The notes under the pieces were generated by a model. It saw only the letters and a program-made list of their open reading frames with translations. It had not been told where the DNA came from and ran no database searches. The translations under genes and the position numbers were made by a program. From NCBI GenBank assembly GCA_964440795.1, contig CAYTTQ010000001.1, positions 1-64,000 on the forward strand: 64,000 nt of DNA, given 5' to 3'. The DNA comes from C00003060 sp964440795 (lineage in GTDB: Bacteria; Desulfobacterota; Desulfobacteria; Desulfobacterales; C00003060). Positions 25,639 through 33,594 of this stretch are shown piece by piece (position 1 is the first letter of the stretch; each line of letters opens with the position of its first letter).

Positions 25639-27375
25639 TTACCCGGTTTCTTCGGCTGTTTCGCGTTTCTTGTGCCAATATCTTTTTATTTGAGATCCCA
25701 TCGGGCCAACCGCCGAGGTGACGGACTTTCTAAACTGGTCCGTCATATTTAACGACGTATATTTGACGGAACCGCTTGCCGGGTCGGCTACGGATACCCC
25801 CGTATTTGCATCCACCGCCCGCACGGAAAATGTCGCCGTGCTCATTTCCCGGGTCCTCCCATAATAGTTGAGATTCATGGAACCTGTCTTTTGAACTTCA
25901 GCCAAAAGGAGGATCTGCACCCGCTGTTGCGGCACAAGTTCCCTAATGGAATACCATGTTAGCGGTACATCCCCAAACTGCATTTTTTTTCTAAGCACCG
26001 GGATTTCCGATACAGAGGCAACCGGCAAGCCACTGCCCCCGATAACAGTCTCCAAGTGCGGCTGGACCAATGTCGTCAGGGACTGCTCGCCTGAAATTAC
26101 CATCAACACGGTAGGCACTTCAGGCAGTGGCGGGACTTTCTCCGGTTCGGCTTTAGCGACCGCTTGGGTCCCTGCGTGCGGGACCTTTTCCTCTTGCAGC
26201 GACGGTGCAGCAGCCCTTTCTTCTTGGACCGACGGAACCACCTCTTCCGGGCGCTTATCCCCCACCGGAATCTCCGCCTCTGGCCCATCCTCTGAAACGG
26301 TTTCGCCTCCTACCGCCACTTCATGGGAAGCCGCTTCCTGTTCCTGTCTAACTTGGCTCTCAAGCGTGTCCTTCTTGAAACCACCCTCAACCAACCAGAC
26401 AATCAGCAAAACCGCCAATGCCACGCCGGCGATGCCCCCCCAAAGTTTCGTCTTGCTTCTCCGCGGTGACGAGGGGGGCGGTGCTTGCCCTCCCTGTTCC
26501 TCTGAGACCCCTTTGGGAACCGGTGTCTCGCCTTTCAAATCGTCCATACACCCATTGATGGCCTCCAACACATCTTCCGGCCGTTGAAACCGCTCGTTGA
26601 TGTCCTTGGCCATCATTTTGTCAATCAGCCGACATACCGCTTCCGGCAGTGCCGTATTCACCTGGCCGATGGGGGTGACCGGTTCCGTGGCGATCTTGGT
26701 CACCACGGCAAGAGGGGACTCCCCGGTGATAGGCGGCTTGCCCGACAACATCCGGTACAATACGGCACCGAGTGCATAGACATCGCTTCTCACATCCAAG
26801 GAGCGACCGGCCGCTTGTTCGGGGGAGGCATATTCCGGTGTCCCCAGAAATAGACCGGTTTGGGTCAATCTGGCACCGGACTCCTGAAAGTGGGCCACGC
26901 CAAAATCGGTAACCTTGGCCCTTCCCATATCGTCCAACATGATGTTGGAAGGCTTTAAATCTCTGTGCACCACTCCTCGCCCGCCGGCTACCGCCAAGGC
27001 ACCAGCCACTTGCGATGCAATCGATAACGCCTTCGCCAAAGGCAACGAGCCCTTTTCTTTGAGCACTTCTCCCAGGTCGCGACCGGGAATATATTCCATG
27101 GCAAAATAATGGGAGCCGTATGCTTCACCGTAAGACAAGATGCCCACGATATTGGGATGGTTCAACGCCGCAATAACCTGTGCCTCCCGTTTAAACCGTT
27201 CAATAAATTCCGTATCAGAAGAAAGCCGATGGGATAAAACCTTCAAGGCGACTTTTCGGTTCAGGGAAAGTTCGTGAGCCTTATACACGACGCCCATGCC
27301 CCCACGTCCCAGTTCCTTTTCCAACTTGAAGCCACCGAGAACACTTCCTATGCCGATCTCGTTTTCGCCTGTCAT
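25639..27375 (-). CDS. Membrane-bound Ser/Thr protein kinase
   Basis: Hanks-type kinase of 578 residues. The kinase domain (about 15-275) has the Gly loop LGRGGMGVV, Lys45 (KVALKVL), catalytic Asp139 in VVHRDLKPSN, DFG (VTDFGVAHF) and APE-like SPEQ. A Pro-rich juxtamembrane part, one membrane segment (about 312-329, LWGGIAGVALAVLLIVWLVE), a Glu/Pro-rich linker and a C-terminal domain of about 160 residues follow; the last should lie outside the cytoplasm and may be the sensor. I chose the ATG at 27375 with AAAGGAGGG upstream. It precedes cysS and uvrB, probably in one transcript. Confidence 0.9.
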   Translation of the reverse strand: MTGENEIGIGSVLGGFKLEKELGRGGMGVVYKAHELSLNRKVALKVLSHRLSSDTEFIERFKREAQVIAALNHPNIVGILSYGEAYGSHYFAMEYIPGRDLGEVLKEKGSLPLAKALSIASQVAGALAVAGGRGVVHRDLKPSNIMLDDMGRAKVTDFGVAHFQESGARLTQTGLFLGTPEYASPEQAAGRSLDVRSDVYALGAVLYRMLSGKPPITGESPLAVVTKIATEPVTPIGQVNTALPEAVCRLIDKMMAKDINERFQRPEDVLEAINGCMDDLKGETPVPKGVSEEQGGQAPPPSSPRRSKTKLWGGIAGVALAVLLIVWLVEGGFKKDTLESQVRQEQEAASHEVAVGGETVSEDGPEAEIPVGDKRPEEVVPSVQEERAAAPSLQEEKVPHAGTQAVAKAEPEKVPPLPEVPTVLMVISGEQSLTTLVQPHLETVIGGSGLPVASVSEIPVLRKKMQFGDVPLTWYSIRELVPQQRVQILLLAEVQKTGSMNLNYYGRTREMSTATFSVRAVDANTGVSVADPASGSVKYTSLNMTDQFRKSVTSAVGPMGSQIKRYWHKKRETAEETG

Positions 27376-27416
27376 GACACGCCCTCCTTTTGTCAAGGCC
27401 ATTCCGACTGTTTTCA

Positions 27417-27444
27417 ATAATATGGAAGACATTCCCATTGTCAA
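27417..27444 (-). promoter_or_regulatory. Sigma-70 promoter for the kinase-cysS-uvrB unit
   Basis: Perfect TTGACA (27444-27439), 16 bp, TATTAT (27422-27417, 5 of 6). Transcription would begin near 27410, about 35 nt before the kinase ATG. It allows the kinase and the housekeeping genes behind it to be expressed apart from the upstream GTPase and PATAN genes. Confidence 0.6.
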
Positions 27445-27578
27445 CAACTTATAATGACTCGGAAAGGTCGCGCCGTCAATCTTAACGCTGTGAGATACCG
27501 ACGGCGTGGAAGCCAAACATCCGACGAGAGGCATGGAAGCGTTATGTGGGAAGAATAAAGGTGGCCGGCGGTACCTGC

Positions 27579-28751
27579 CTACAAACTATCGATGAGGTGC
27601 GTCGTCATGGAAACACAGGTACAAACCCCTTCCATGAGATTTCTAAATATTGCCGGCAGTTGTTTATATTCCTGTTGGAGCACCTGAGTGTCAACTCGGC
27701 TGACCTTCAAATCCTCAGATGCCACCACAGCAGCGTTTCGAGGTTCCAGGCCCGCATCAACAAAGGGAATGTTTCCAAAAATATCTCCCGCCTCCAGACA
27801 TATTAATGGGCGATAGCCATTGCCTTTTTGTGTCACCAAATAGGCATTTCCTTGATCAATGGCATATCCCCCTTCTTTGGGACTCCCCTGTTTCAGAACC
27901 AGTTTCTTTTTTTCCGGCAGTTTCAAGCCGTTATTTTTGTTCTCGTACAGGGCTGCCGCTCGGTCGGTGATTTTTTGCAATCGCCCGTCCAGACTTACGA
28001 TCAACGTCTGGAGTTCCTTGGATAAGGCAATATATTCCTGGTAAAGCCGCTGGGTATCCAACACGCCGACCTGGAGATCTCCTAGCGCGGTTACGGAAAC
28101 GTTTCTCATATAGTGCCGTTCCACAAAAGAAATGACGGTCCCGATGAAACACCCCTCTCCAAGCCGGGCCAGATCAAGTGTACCGCCCGGCACCTCACGG
28201 GTAACCTGAACCATCCCCTCTAATATAACCCAAATCCAGTTGCCGTGCCCCCCTTCGCTGACAATCTTCGTCCCGTCACGAAAACCCTCCTCATCCACAA
28301 CATACATATAGTCGACAAAGGGACCTTTGATCACCGGCGGCTCCCGTGTTGTCGTCGGATTGTCACTGTCTCGGAAACCGTCAACGTTTTCCTGGGAAAA
28401 CGTCCCCCCCACACGCTTGGTGATACCGTCATCCAGCATTCGCATGGCATCGAGAACGATTTCCATTCTGCTGTTGGTGATAACAACGGGTCGGGATACC
28501 GGCTCCTCGATAAATCGGAAGGACCCGTCGACCCAGCCGAAGAGACTGTAGATCGCCTCTACGCCGGTCAAGGCCCCTGAGGTTGCATCCACCGGGTTGC
28601 CGTCTATGAAATAGATTACGCCGGGGGCGGGAATGTTTGGATTGGTGAGTTGAAGTGTACCCGTGCTATTGTTTCCGCCGAGTATTTGGAAGCAATCTGA
28701 AAGACTTACGAAACTCAGCTCTCCTGCGAGCACCGATTTTTCCGACATCAT
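27579..28751 (-). CDS. PATAN (DUF4388)/cyclic-nucleotide-binding regulatory protein
   Basis: 390 residues. The N-terminal part (about 8-115) has the PATAN/DUF4388 pattern: GELSFVSLSDCFQILGGNNS, GTLQLTNP, GVIYFIDGNPVDATSGALTG. Two cNMP-binding-like (CAP-ED) domains follow, at about 135-255 (EGFRDGTKIVSEGGHGNWIW) and 285-385 (LVLKQGSPKEGGYAIDQGNA). No DNA-binding domain or catalytic domain is visible. PATAN domains are protein-interaction modules in bacterial signalling. Starts 6 bp after the MglA-like GTPase ends, so the two are a natural pair. Confidence 0.8.
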   Translation of the reverse strand: MMSEKSVLAGELSFVSLSDCFQILGGNNSTGTLQLTNPNIPAPGVIYFIDGNPVDATSGALTGVEAIYSLFGWVDGSFRFIEEPVSRPVVITNSRMEIVLDAMRMLDDGITKRVGGTFSQENVDGFRDSDNPTTTREPPVIKGPFVDYMYVVDEEGFRDGTKIVSEGGHGNWIWVILEGMVQVTREVPGGTLDLARLGEGCFIGTVISFVERHYMRNVSVTALGDLQVGVLDTQRLYQEYIALSKELQTLIVSLDGRLQKITDRAAALYENKNNGLKLPEKKKLVLKQGSPKEGGYAIDQGNAYLVTQKGNGYRPLICLEAGDIFGNIPFVDAGLEPRNAAVVASEDLKVSRVDTQVLQQEYKQLPAIFRNLMEGVCTCVSMTTHLIDSL

Positions 28752-28757
28752 ATCCGC

Positions 28758-29372
28758 TTATTTGGCCCAATTAAGTTCCTTTTGAAGTTGGTGCAACGTC
28801 AATTTTAGGCACTGCTTGAGACAATCGCCCACGCCTTTGCCTTCCACAGCGCTCGCCGTGAACGACGGAACCCTGAGCTTGCTGTTCAAATCCCGCTCGA
28901 GCATCTTCACGGGCAAGAGCGGCATCCCGTTGCCTTCCAGATCACGCTTGTTGTATTGAAGCACCAGCGGGACCTTAAAAATGCTCATACTCTGATCCGC
29001 CAAATTCTGTTGCAAATCCTTCAAAGACGCCAAATTGGCCTTTCGGCGAACTTCAAGAGAATCAGCCACAAAGACTACCGCGTCTACCCCTTTGAGAACC
29101 ATCTTCCGGGTGGACCCGTATTTTACTTGTCCGGGAACCGTGTAGAGTTGCACCTTGATATCGCAGCCCCTGATTTTCCCCAACCCCATGGGCAAAAAGT
29201 CAAAGAAAAGGGTGCGATCTCCCTTGGTATCTACAGAAACCATTTCCCCGGTTGCCTGCTTACGAAAGGCCTTAAAAATATACTCAAGGTTCGTGGTCTT
29301 ACCGCCACGGCCGGGACCATAGTAAACAAGCTTACACTCAATTACCCTGTTTTTGGCATTAAAAACCGCCAT
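28758..29372 (-). CDS. MglA-like small GTPase
   Basis: Ras/Arf-like GTPase of 204 residues. P-loop GPGRGGKTTN at 19-28, a switch region with TKGDRTLFFDFLP, the TVPGQ Walker B/switch II motif (Gly-Gln rather than the Ras-type order), and NKRDL for guanine recognition. I chose the ATG at 29372 giving MAVFNAKNRVIECKLVYYGP, the usual MglA N-terminus. In Myxococcus, MglA controls cell polarity and motility together with the GAP MglB. No MglB (roadblock) gene is adjacent; instead it sits between a TPR/PilZ-like and a PATAN protein. Confidence 0.9.
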   Translation of the reverse strand: MAVFNAKNRVIECKLVYYGPGRGGKTTNLEYIFKAFRKQATGEMVSVDTKGDRTLFFDFLPMGLGKIRGCDIKVQLYTVPGQVKYGSTRKMVLKGVDAVVFVADSLEVRRKANLASLKDLQQNLADQSMSIFKVPLVLQYNKRDLEGNGMPLLPVKMLERDLNSKLRVPSFTASAVEGKGVGDCLKQCLKLTLHQLQKELNWAK

Positions 29373-29431
29373 ATCGTTTACCCCGAATCCCCCAGGCTGG
29401 ATGCACAAAGGGCCTTGGCCTGCCAGTCTGT

Positions 29432-30337
29432 TTAGGCACTTTGAATCTTAATATCGAACATGTAGTCCCCTTCTTGGGGGCCGGACTTGATCTCGGTTTT
29501 TCCCGAAACAACGCCCTTTCCTTTCAAAATGGCAATGGGAGAAAAAAGCTGTATGTCCGGCAACCCGGTGCCGGGCTCAAGACTCCTCACCACTTCTTGT
29601 TGACTGGCGGGCACCACCACGCTGATCACATTGCCCGACTGGAAGGTGACATCAAATTCCACCATTTGCCCATTTTCAGGCCCGGCGGCCAGCCTCAGCC
29701 CCACAGAGGAAATATCCAAGAATTCATTTTCCTGGCCGGAACCATGCGCTTCTTCGGCCGGTGCCTCATCAACGACCGGCAAGTTGGCTTCAATGCCTCG
29801 TCGTTCAAGAATGTTTCCCAAAAAGACCCTTAGGTTGCCCAGGTCTTGTGTCGACAATCTGTCGGAGCAAAGCCACTGTTCATACTGGTCGATGGCCTCA
29901 TTCGGTGATGAAAGGGCCAAGTGGCACCGGAGGATATTTTTTGCAACCACGAGCGGCATAACCCCCTTTTGCAATAGGGCTCGAAAATCGGCCAGTGCAC
30001 GTTCGTACTGGCCAAACTTCGCCAGGGCGATTACGCCTTCAACTGCCGCCTTGTCCTTGTCAGAGGAAAAAGAAAAGGCGTTTCGTATGAGATCCTGAAC
30101 ATCCTCGGAGAGTCGGGGACGACCATCATCCGCCTTATCATATTCCAGATCTCTTTCCACGCTTTGAATCCGGGTAGCGATGGCATCCATCAGTTTCTTC
30201 CGGCTGCCGCCGTCTCCTCCATTTTCCAAAAGTCTTAAGACCTTTAGATAGGTCTCTTTAGATTGCATCAAGAGGCCTTGTTGCCTGTAGAGGTCCCCTT
30301 CTTTGACCAAATTCTTTATGCGCTGTTGTGCCGACAT
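29432..30337 (-). CDS. TPR-like protein with PilZ-like C-terminus
   Basis: 301 residues from the ATG at 30337 (an upstream in-frame TTG is less likely). The N-terminal 170 are helical and repeat-like (LVKEGDLYRQQGLLMQSKET and AKFGQYERALADFRALLQKG). After an acidic linker, the C-terminal 95 or so (FLDISSVGLRLAAGPENGQM, then VEFDVTFQSGNVISVVVPAS) look like a beta-barrel of PilZ type, but the RxxxR c-di-GMP motif is not evident. It leads the GTPase-PATAN-kinase series and may be their scaffold. Confidence 0.6.
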   Translation of the reverse strand: MSAQQRIKNLVKEGDLYRQQGLLMQSKETYLKVLRLLENGGDGGSRKKLMDAIATRIQSVERDLEYDKADDGRPRLSEDVQDLIRNAFSFSSDKDKAAVEGVIALAKFGQYERALADFRALLQKGVMPLVVAKNILRCHLALSSPNEAIDQYEQWLCSDRLSTQDLGNLRVFLGNILERRGIEANLPVVDEAPAEEAHGSGQENEFLDISSVGLRLAAGPENGQMVEFDVTFQSGNVISVVVPASQQEVVRSLEPGTGLPDIQLFSPIAILKGKGVVSGKTEIKSGPQEGDYMFDIKIQSA

Positions 30338-30577
30338 ATGACGTTCCGTATCCCACAATGGGCGCTCTTACGAAGGCCGAATTCCCGGCGATTTCTAAAA
30401 ACCGACCATTGCCATGACTGCTGATTGCCGGTTTCAAACCAATAACGGTGTTGCAGAACAACGGAATACTTAAGCAAGATTTATGCCCAACAGGGTAGTC
30501 CTCGAATCGAACCATCGAATCTCAAGCCGTTGAAAAGTCCCCGAGTCGGTTTAGGTAATAACACCCGCAGGGTCCGA

Positions 30578-30922
30578 TCAAGCCTGTTTCTCTTCCAGGT
30601 GGTCGTATTTGGGCCCTTTACGAACGGTTTGCCCGATTTCGGCCAGAATCTCAGAGAGTTGTTCTTTTACAAAGAACAGGAGTACTTGATGTTTTTCCGC
30701 CGATTGTATTTGGGTCTCCAGTTTTCCCTTCAGGTTCTGAAGTTCTTCGGGAACAGGGACGCTTTTGTTTTCCAGGTGGCTTATAGACTCCCCGATTATT
30801 CTAAGCTGTTCCCGTTGGGCTTCCCGTTCAGCAGTGGGCATAGAACGACACAGCGTACTAACCAATTCTCGCAATCGGACAACGAGATCCTCAGCTTGCT
30901 CTTTTGCCTTTGTGGTCTCCAT
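30578..30922 (-). CDS. Coiled-coil hypothetical protein
   Basis: 114 residues with heptad-like helices through most of its length (EQAEDLVVRLRELVSTLC, then LQNLKGKLETQIQSAEKHQV). No signal or membrane segment. GGAG stands nine bases before the ATG. No family is recognised; a structural or adaptor protein for the neighbouring signalling genes is possible but unsupported. Confidence 0.55.
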   Translation of the reverse strand: METTKAKEQAEDLVVRLRELVSTLCRSMPTAEREAQREQLRIIGESISHLENKSVPVPEELQNLKGKLETQIQSAEKHQVLLFFVKEQLSEILAEIGQTVRKGPKYDHLEEKQA

Positions 30923-31476
30923 AGGTTCATCTCCATATGTTCAGGCAGTTACGACAAAAACAACGGAACTCCGGAGAGGCGCTGTTTGCACCCCGGCAGC
31001 TCCCGACATCTACATTCTCATGATATTTACAAATTTAAGGGAACTCACCGGTTGTCACACAGCACCACTTCGTTTTTGACTGAACTTCTTGTCTTGACAA
31101 GACGGTGCACCAAAGAGTGTGACATCTAATCAGCCTTATCGGATTTCCTGTGTCAATCTTGACAATCTGTTTCCTTTTTGTGCTTGCGACAACGTCGGAT
31201 CTGATTCCAAGAGACCGGTGCAGACACTTTTTGCCGCTCCATCCCATTTACACCATCCGAGTCTTTACAGAGCGGCGTTCTTGGTGCATTACCAGTTGCA
31301 GCCACTGGTGAGAAAGCCGCCATTACTTATTGAAATTCTTGACAACACTCTGCCCAACTGATAGCTTAACGGTCAAACTAGGGTCTATCTACGACGTCGG
31401 GGAAACATGCCGGGAGATGGACCGGGGCGTTTAAGAGAATATCCCTGAACTGCCTATTCGGACAGGATATTACCAG
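30923..31476. other. Intergenic region between divergent units
   Basis: About 550 bp with no gene I can support. Three TTGACA hexamers occur (near 31094, 31160 and 31342), but none has a good -10 at the right distance. Short open frames here lack ribosome sites and natural composition. The region presumably carries control signals for the retropepsin-like gene at 31477. Confidence 0.4.
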
Positions 31477-32682
31477 ATGAAGTGTCCAAAATGTGGTTTT
31501 AGTCAACCGGACGATATTTACTGTGCCCTCTGCGGTATCAACATCAAGAAGTATGCGCAAAAGAAAAAGACACGGTTTTACAAGCTGGGCGCCACTGCCA
31601 TAATGATCTTGCTGGTCGGCTTGGTTGTAACCAATTATTTTTCGTCCACCTCTTCCCCGCCCCTTGAGTCCGTCCAGGATCAAACAAAGACATCCCGGCC
31701 GGCAACCCAAAAAAGGGCCGTCGATGCCAATTTAGTGCGGAATACGGAATCCCGAACTCAGTCTTTTGAAGAGGGCTCTGCTCAGAAGCCCCGATCCGAC
31801 TTGGAACAACCCGCCTTCCAACCGACTCCTCAGGAAAGGTCAGAATATGCCCCTCCCGCCCCTCAAGAGGGGGAAGGGCAACTGGAAACTGCCGAGCAAT
31901 GGTTTGAGAGAGGACGGGCGCTTGACGATGATTCAGAAAACGAAGTTGAATGCTACAAAACGGCGCTGGACATAGACAGTGAGTTCGCACCGGCGGCGTT
32001 TCATCTGGGAGCCATTTATTTTCGCAAAGCGCAGTACGAGCTGGCGGATGATTATTTTGAATCCTTCTTGAAGCATGCTTCTGAACAGGAGCGGCGCACG
32101 TATGATATTTATGTATACTATTCCTTGGCCGACGTCGAACGCTTGTATGACAGCATCGCCCAAGAAACCGCAGAAGAGGAAACGGGATCCGGGCAAGGTC
32201 AGGAAGCACCAGGGGAAGGAGTTCCCGGTGACGAGGAATCGGACGATACGCCCAACAGTGACACCGGAGAAGAAGTACTGACCGTGGTGGAGTACGAGAC
32301 CGTCAACGGACACATTAGCGTGCCCATTGTATTAAATGGGTTTTACACCACCCATCTTTTGGTCGATACCGGAGCGGGTATTACCATTATCACCGAGGAT
32401 GTCGCCCGCCGGCTTCAGTTAGGGGATCCCAAGGGCCACCCGATAACGCTTAGAACACTGGCCATGGATGTAAATGCGCAGCGGGGACGATTGGAATCGA
32501 TACAGGTGGGTGACTTAAAGAAATACGATTTCCCGATTGCGATAGCAGACCCGCCATTTGGCTCGGAGAATCACTTTGACGGCATCCTTGGGATGGATTT
32601 CATGAAAGATTACTCTATCAACATAAACAACCACACCAAGCGGATCGCCCTCTCAAGTAGGAGCGGTAAGAACCGTCCATAA
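31477..32682 (+). CDS. Zinc-ribbon/TPR/retropepsin-like aspartic protease fusion
   Basis: 401 residues. N-terminal zinc ribbon (Cys3, Cys6, Cys16, Cys19), one membrane segment (about 38-55, LGATAIMILLVGLVVTNYF), a long disordered Pro/Glu/Ser-rich part, two TPR-like helices pairs (about 140-205, FAPAAFHLGAIYFRKAQYEL) and a clan-AA single-domain aspartic protease (about 275-400) with catalytic Asp297 in LLVDTGAGITIITE and FDGILGMDFM near the end. Such half-size proteases act as dimers. The topology puts the ribbon in the cytoplasm and the protease outside. Substrate unknown. Confidence 0.8.
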   Translation: MKCPKCGFSQPDDIYCALCGINIKKYAQKKKTRFYKLGATAIMILLVGLVVTNYFSSTSSPPLESVQDQTKTSRPATQKRAVDANLVRNTESRTQSFEEGSAQKPRSDLEQPAFQPTPQERSEYAPPAPQEGEGQLETAEQWFERGRALDDDSENEVECYKTALDIDSEFAPAAFHLGAIYFRKAQYELADDYFESFLKHASEQERRTYDIYVYYSLADVERLYDSIAQETAEEETGSGQGQEAPGEGVPGDEESDDTPNSDTGEEVLTVVEYETVNGHISVPIVLNGFYTTHLLVDTGAGITIITEDVARRLQLGDPKGHPITLRTLAMDVNAQRGRLESIQVGDLKKYDFPIAIADPPFGSENHFDGILGMDFMKDYSININNHTKRIALSSRSGKNRP

Positions 32683-32786
32683 CCCCCCTTCTATTTCCTT
32701 GACTTCGAACCCCCTTTCCGGCTATGTCACAGGAGAGTATTGAAAATCAGTTATGTCTACGTGATGCGAGTTATGTAATAGGCAAC

Positions 32787-32824
32787 GGCCACCCAGACTC
32801 GAATGTTTGGGTGGTCTTTCTTTT
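32787..32824 (+). terminator. Rho-independent terminator
   Basis: An 11-bp stem (arms 32787-32797 and 32806-32816, two G-T pairs) with an 8-nt loop is followed by TTTCTTTT. It ends the retropepsin unit and overlaps an in-frame ATG at 32803 that would extend pabA, which is one reason to reject that longer start. Confidence 0.65.
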
Positions 32825-32835
32825 CGGGGTACGTT

Positions 32836-33594
32836 TTGGCTTCATTAGTCGTCATCGACAACTATGATTCATTCACCTATAATCTCGTACAGATGTTTTC
32901 CCAGTATGATCTTTCTATATCCGTTTTTCGCAACGACGGGATCTCCTTACCGCAGGCACGAGACCTTTCCCCAGACTACGTAGTGATCAGCCCAGGCCCA
33001 AAGGACCCCGCCCATGCAGGCGTGTCTTGTGATATTGTTGAAGGACTGTGTCAAAAAACACCCATCCTTGGGGTTTGTCTGGGCATGCAATGCATCAATG
33101 AAGTTTTTGGCGGCGAAACGATCAGAGCGCAACCGCCCATGCACGGGAAGACCAGTGAGATTTATCACTCCGTAGAGGGCATCTTTGCAAATGTGCCGTC
33201 CCCGTTTCGGGTCGCCCGTTATCATTCTCTGGTCATTTCCCCACCGACAGGACAAGCGGAGGCAAATCTGGCCATAACCGCTTGGACGCAAGACAGGGTC
33301 GCCATGGGGATTTCTCATCGAACATTTCCTGTTCACGGAATACAGTTTCATCCCGAAAGCTTTATGACCCAGCATGGATATACCCTCATAGAAAACTTCC
33401 TTGCTCTTGGCCCCCTGGCGGAAAGTCTGCCCCCACCGACCTCGCCGAACTCCAGCCTTTTCAAATACTCGCGACGACCGGATTTTCGCTACGACCGGAT
33501 TTTCGCTACGACCGGATTTTCGCTACGAAAAGACCGGCGAGATTTGGGAATCACCAAACCGGCTTTGTTGTGCTTTGATAAATGGGAAAACTAA
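32836..33594 (+). CDS. pabA: Aminodeoxychorismate/anthranilate synthase glutamine amidotransferase
   Basis: Class I glutamine amidotransferase giving ammonia to PabB. From a TTG at 32836 (CGGGGT upstream) the product has 252 residues. The triad is Cys81 (ILGVCLGMQ), His172 and Glu174 (QFHPES). The family normally ends soon after the HGYTLIENFL helix; here an additional tail of about 50 residues is encoded partly by three copies of a 17-bp repeat. It overlaps pabB-pabC by 13 bp. Pairing with a PabB-PabC fusion favours the folate role, although PabA/TrpG can be shared with tryptophan synthesis. Confidence 0.93.
   Translation: MASLVVIDNYDSFTYNLVQMFSQYDLSISVFRNDGISLPQARDLSPDYVVISPGPKDPAHAGVSCDIVEGLCQKTPILGVCLGMQCINEVFGGETIRAQPPMHGKTSEIYHSVEGIFANVPSPFRVARYHSLVISPPTGQAEANLAITAWTQDRVAMGISHRTFPVHGIQFHPESFMTQHGYTLIENFLALGPLAESLPPPTSPNSSLFKYSRRPDFRYDRIFATTGFSLRKDRRDLGITKPALLCFDKWEN
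33475..33525. repeat. Three tandem copies of a 17-bp unit
   Basis: CGACCGGATTTTCGCTA occurs three times without interruption (33475-33491, 33492-33508, 33509-33525), with partial matches on both sides. It lies inside the coding sequence of pabA, past the catalytic domain. As 17 is not a multiple of three, each gain or loss of a unit would change the reading frame of the tail. Confidence 0.97.

Noticed and set aside
31119..31361. 80-codon plus-strand frame in the gap before the retropepsin gene
   Set aside because: Unnatural composition, no ribosome site and no recognisable domain.
32803..32835. Upstream ATG start for pabA
   Set aside because: It lies inside the terminator hairpin and adds 11 non-conserved residues; the TTG at 32836 has a better-placed ribosome site.
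33475..33525. Tandem repeat as a CRISPR array
   Set aside because: Units are contiguous with no spacers, only three copies, and lie within a gene.
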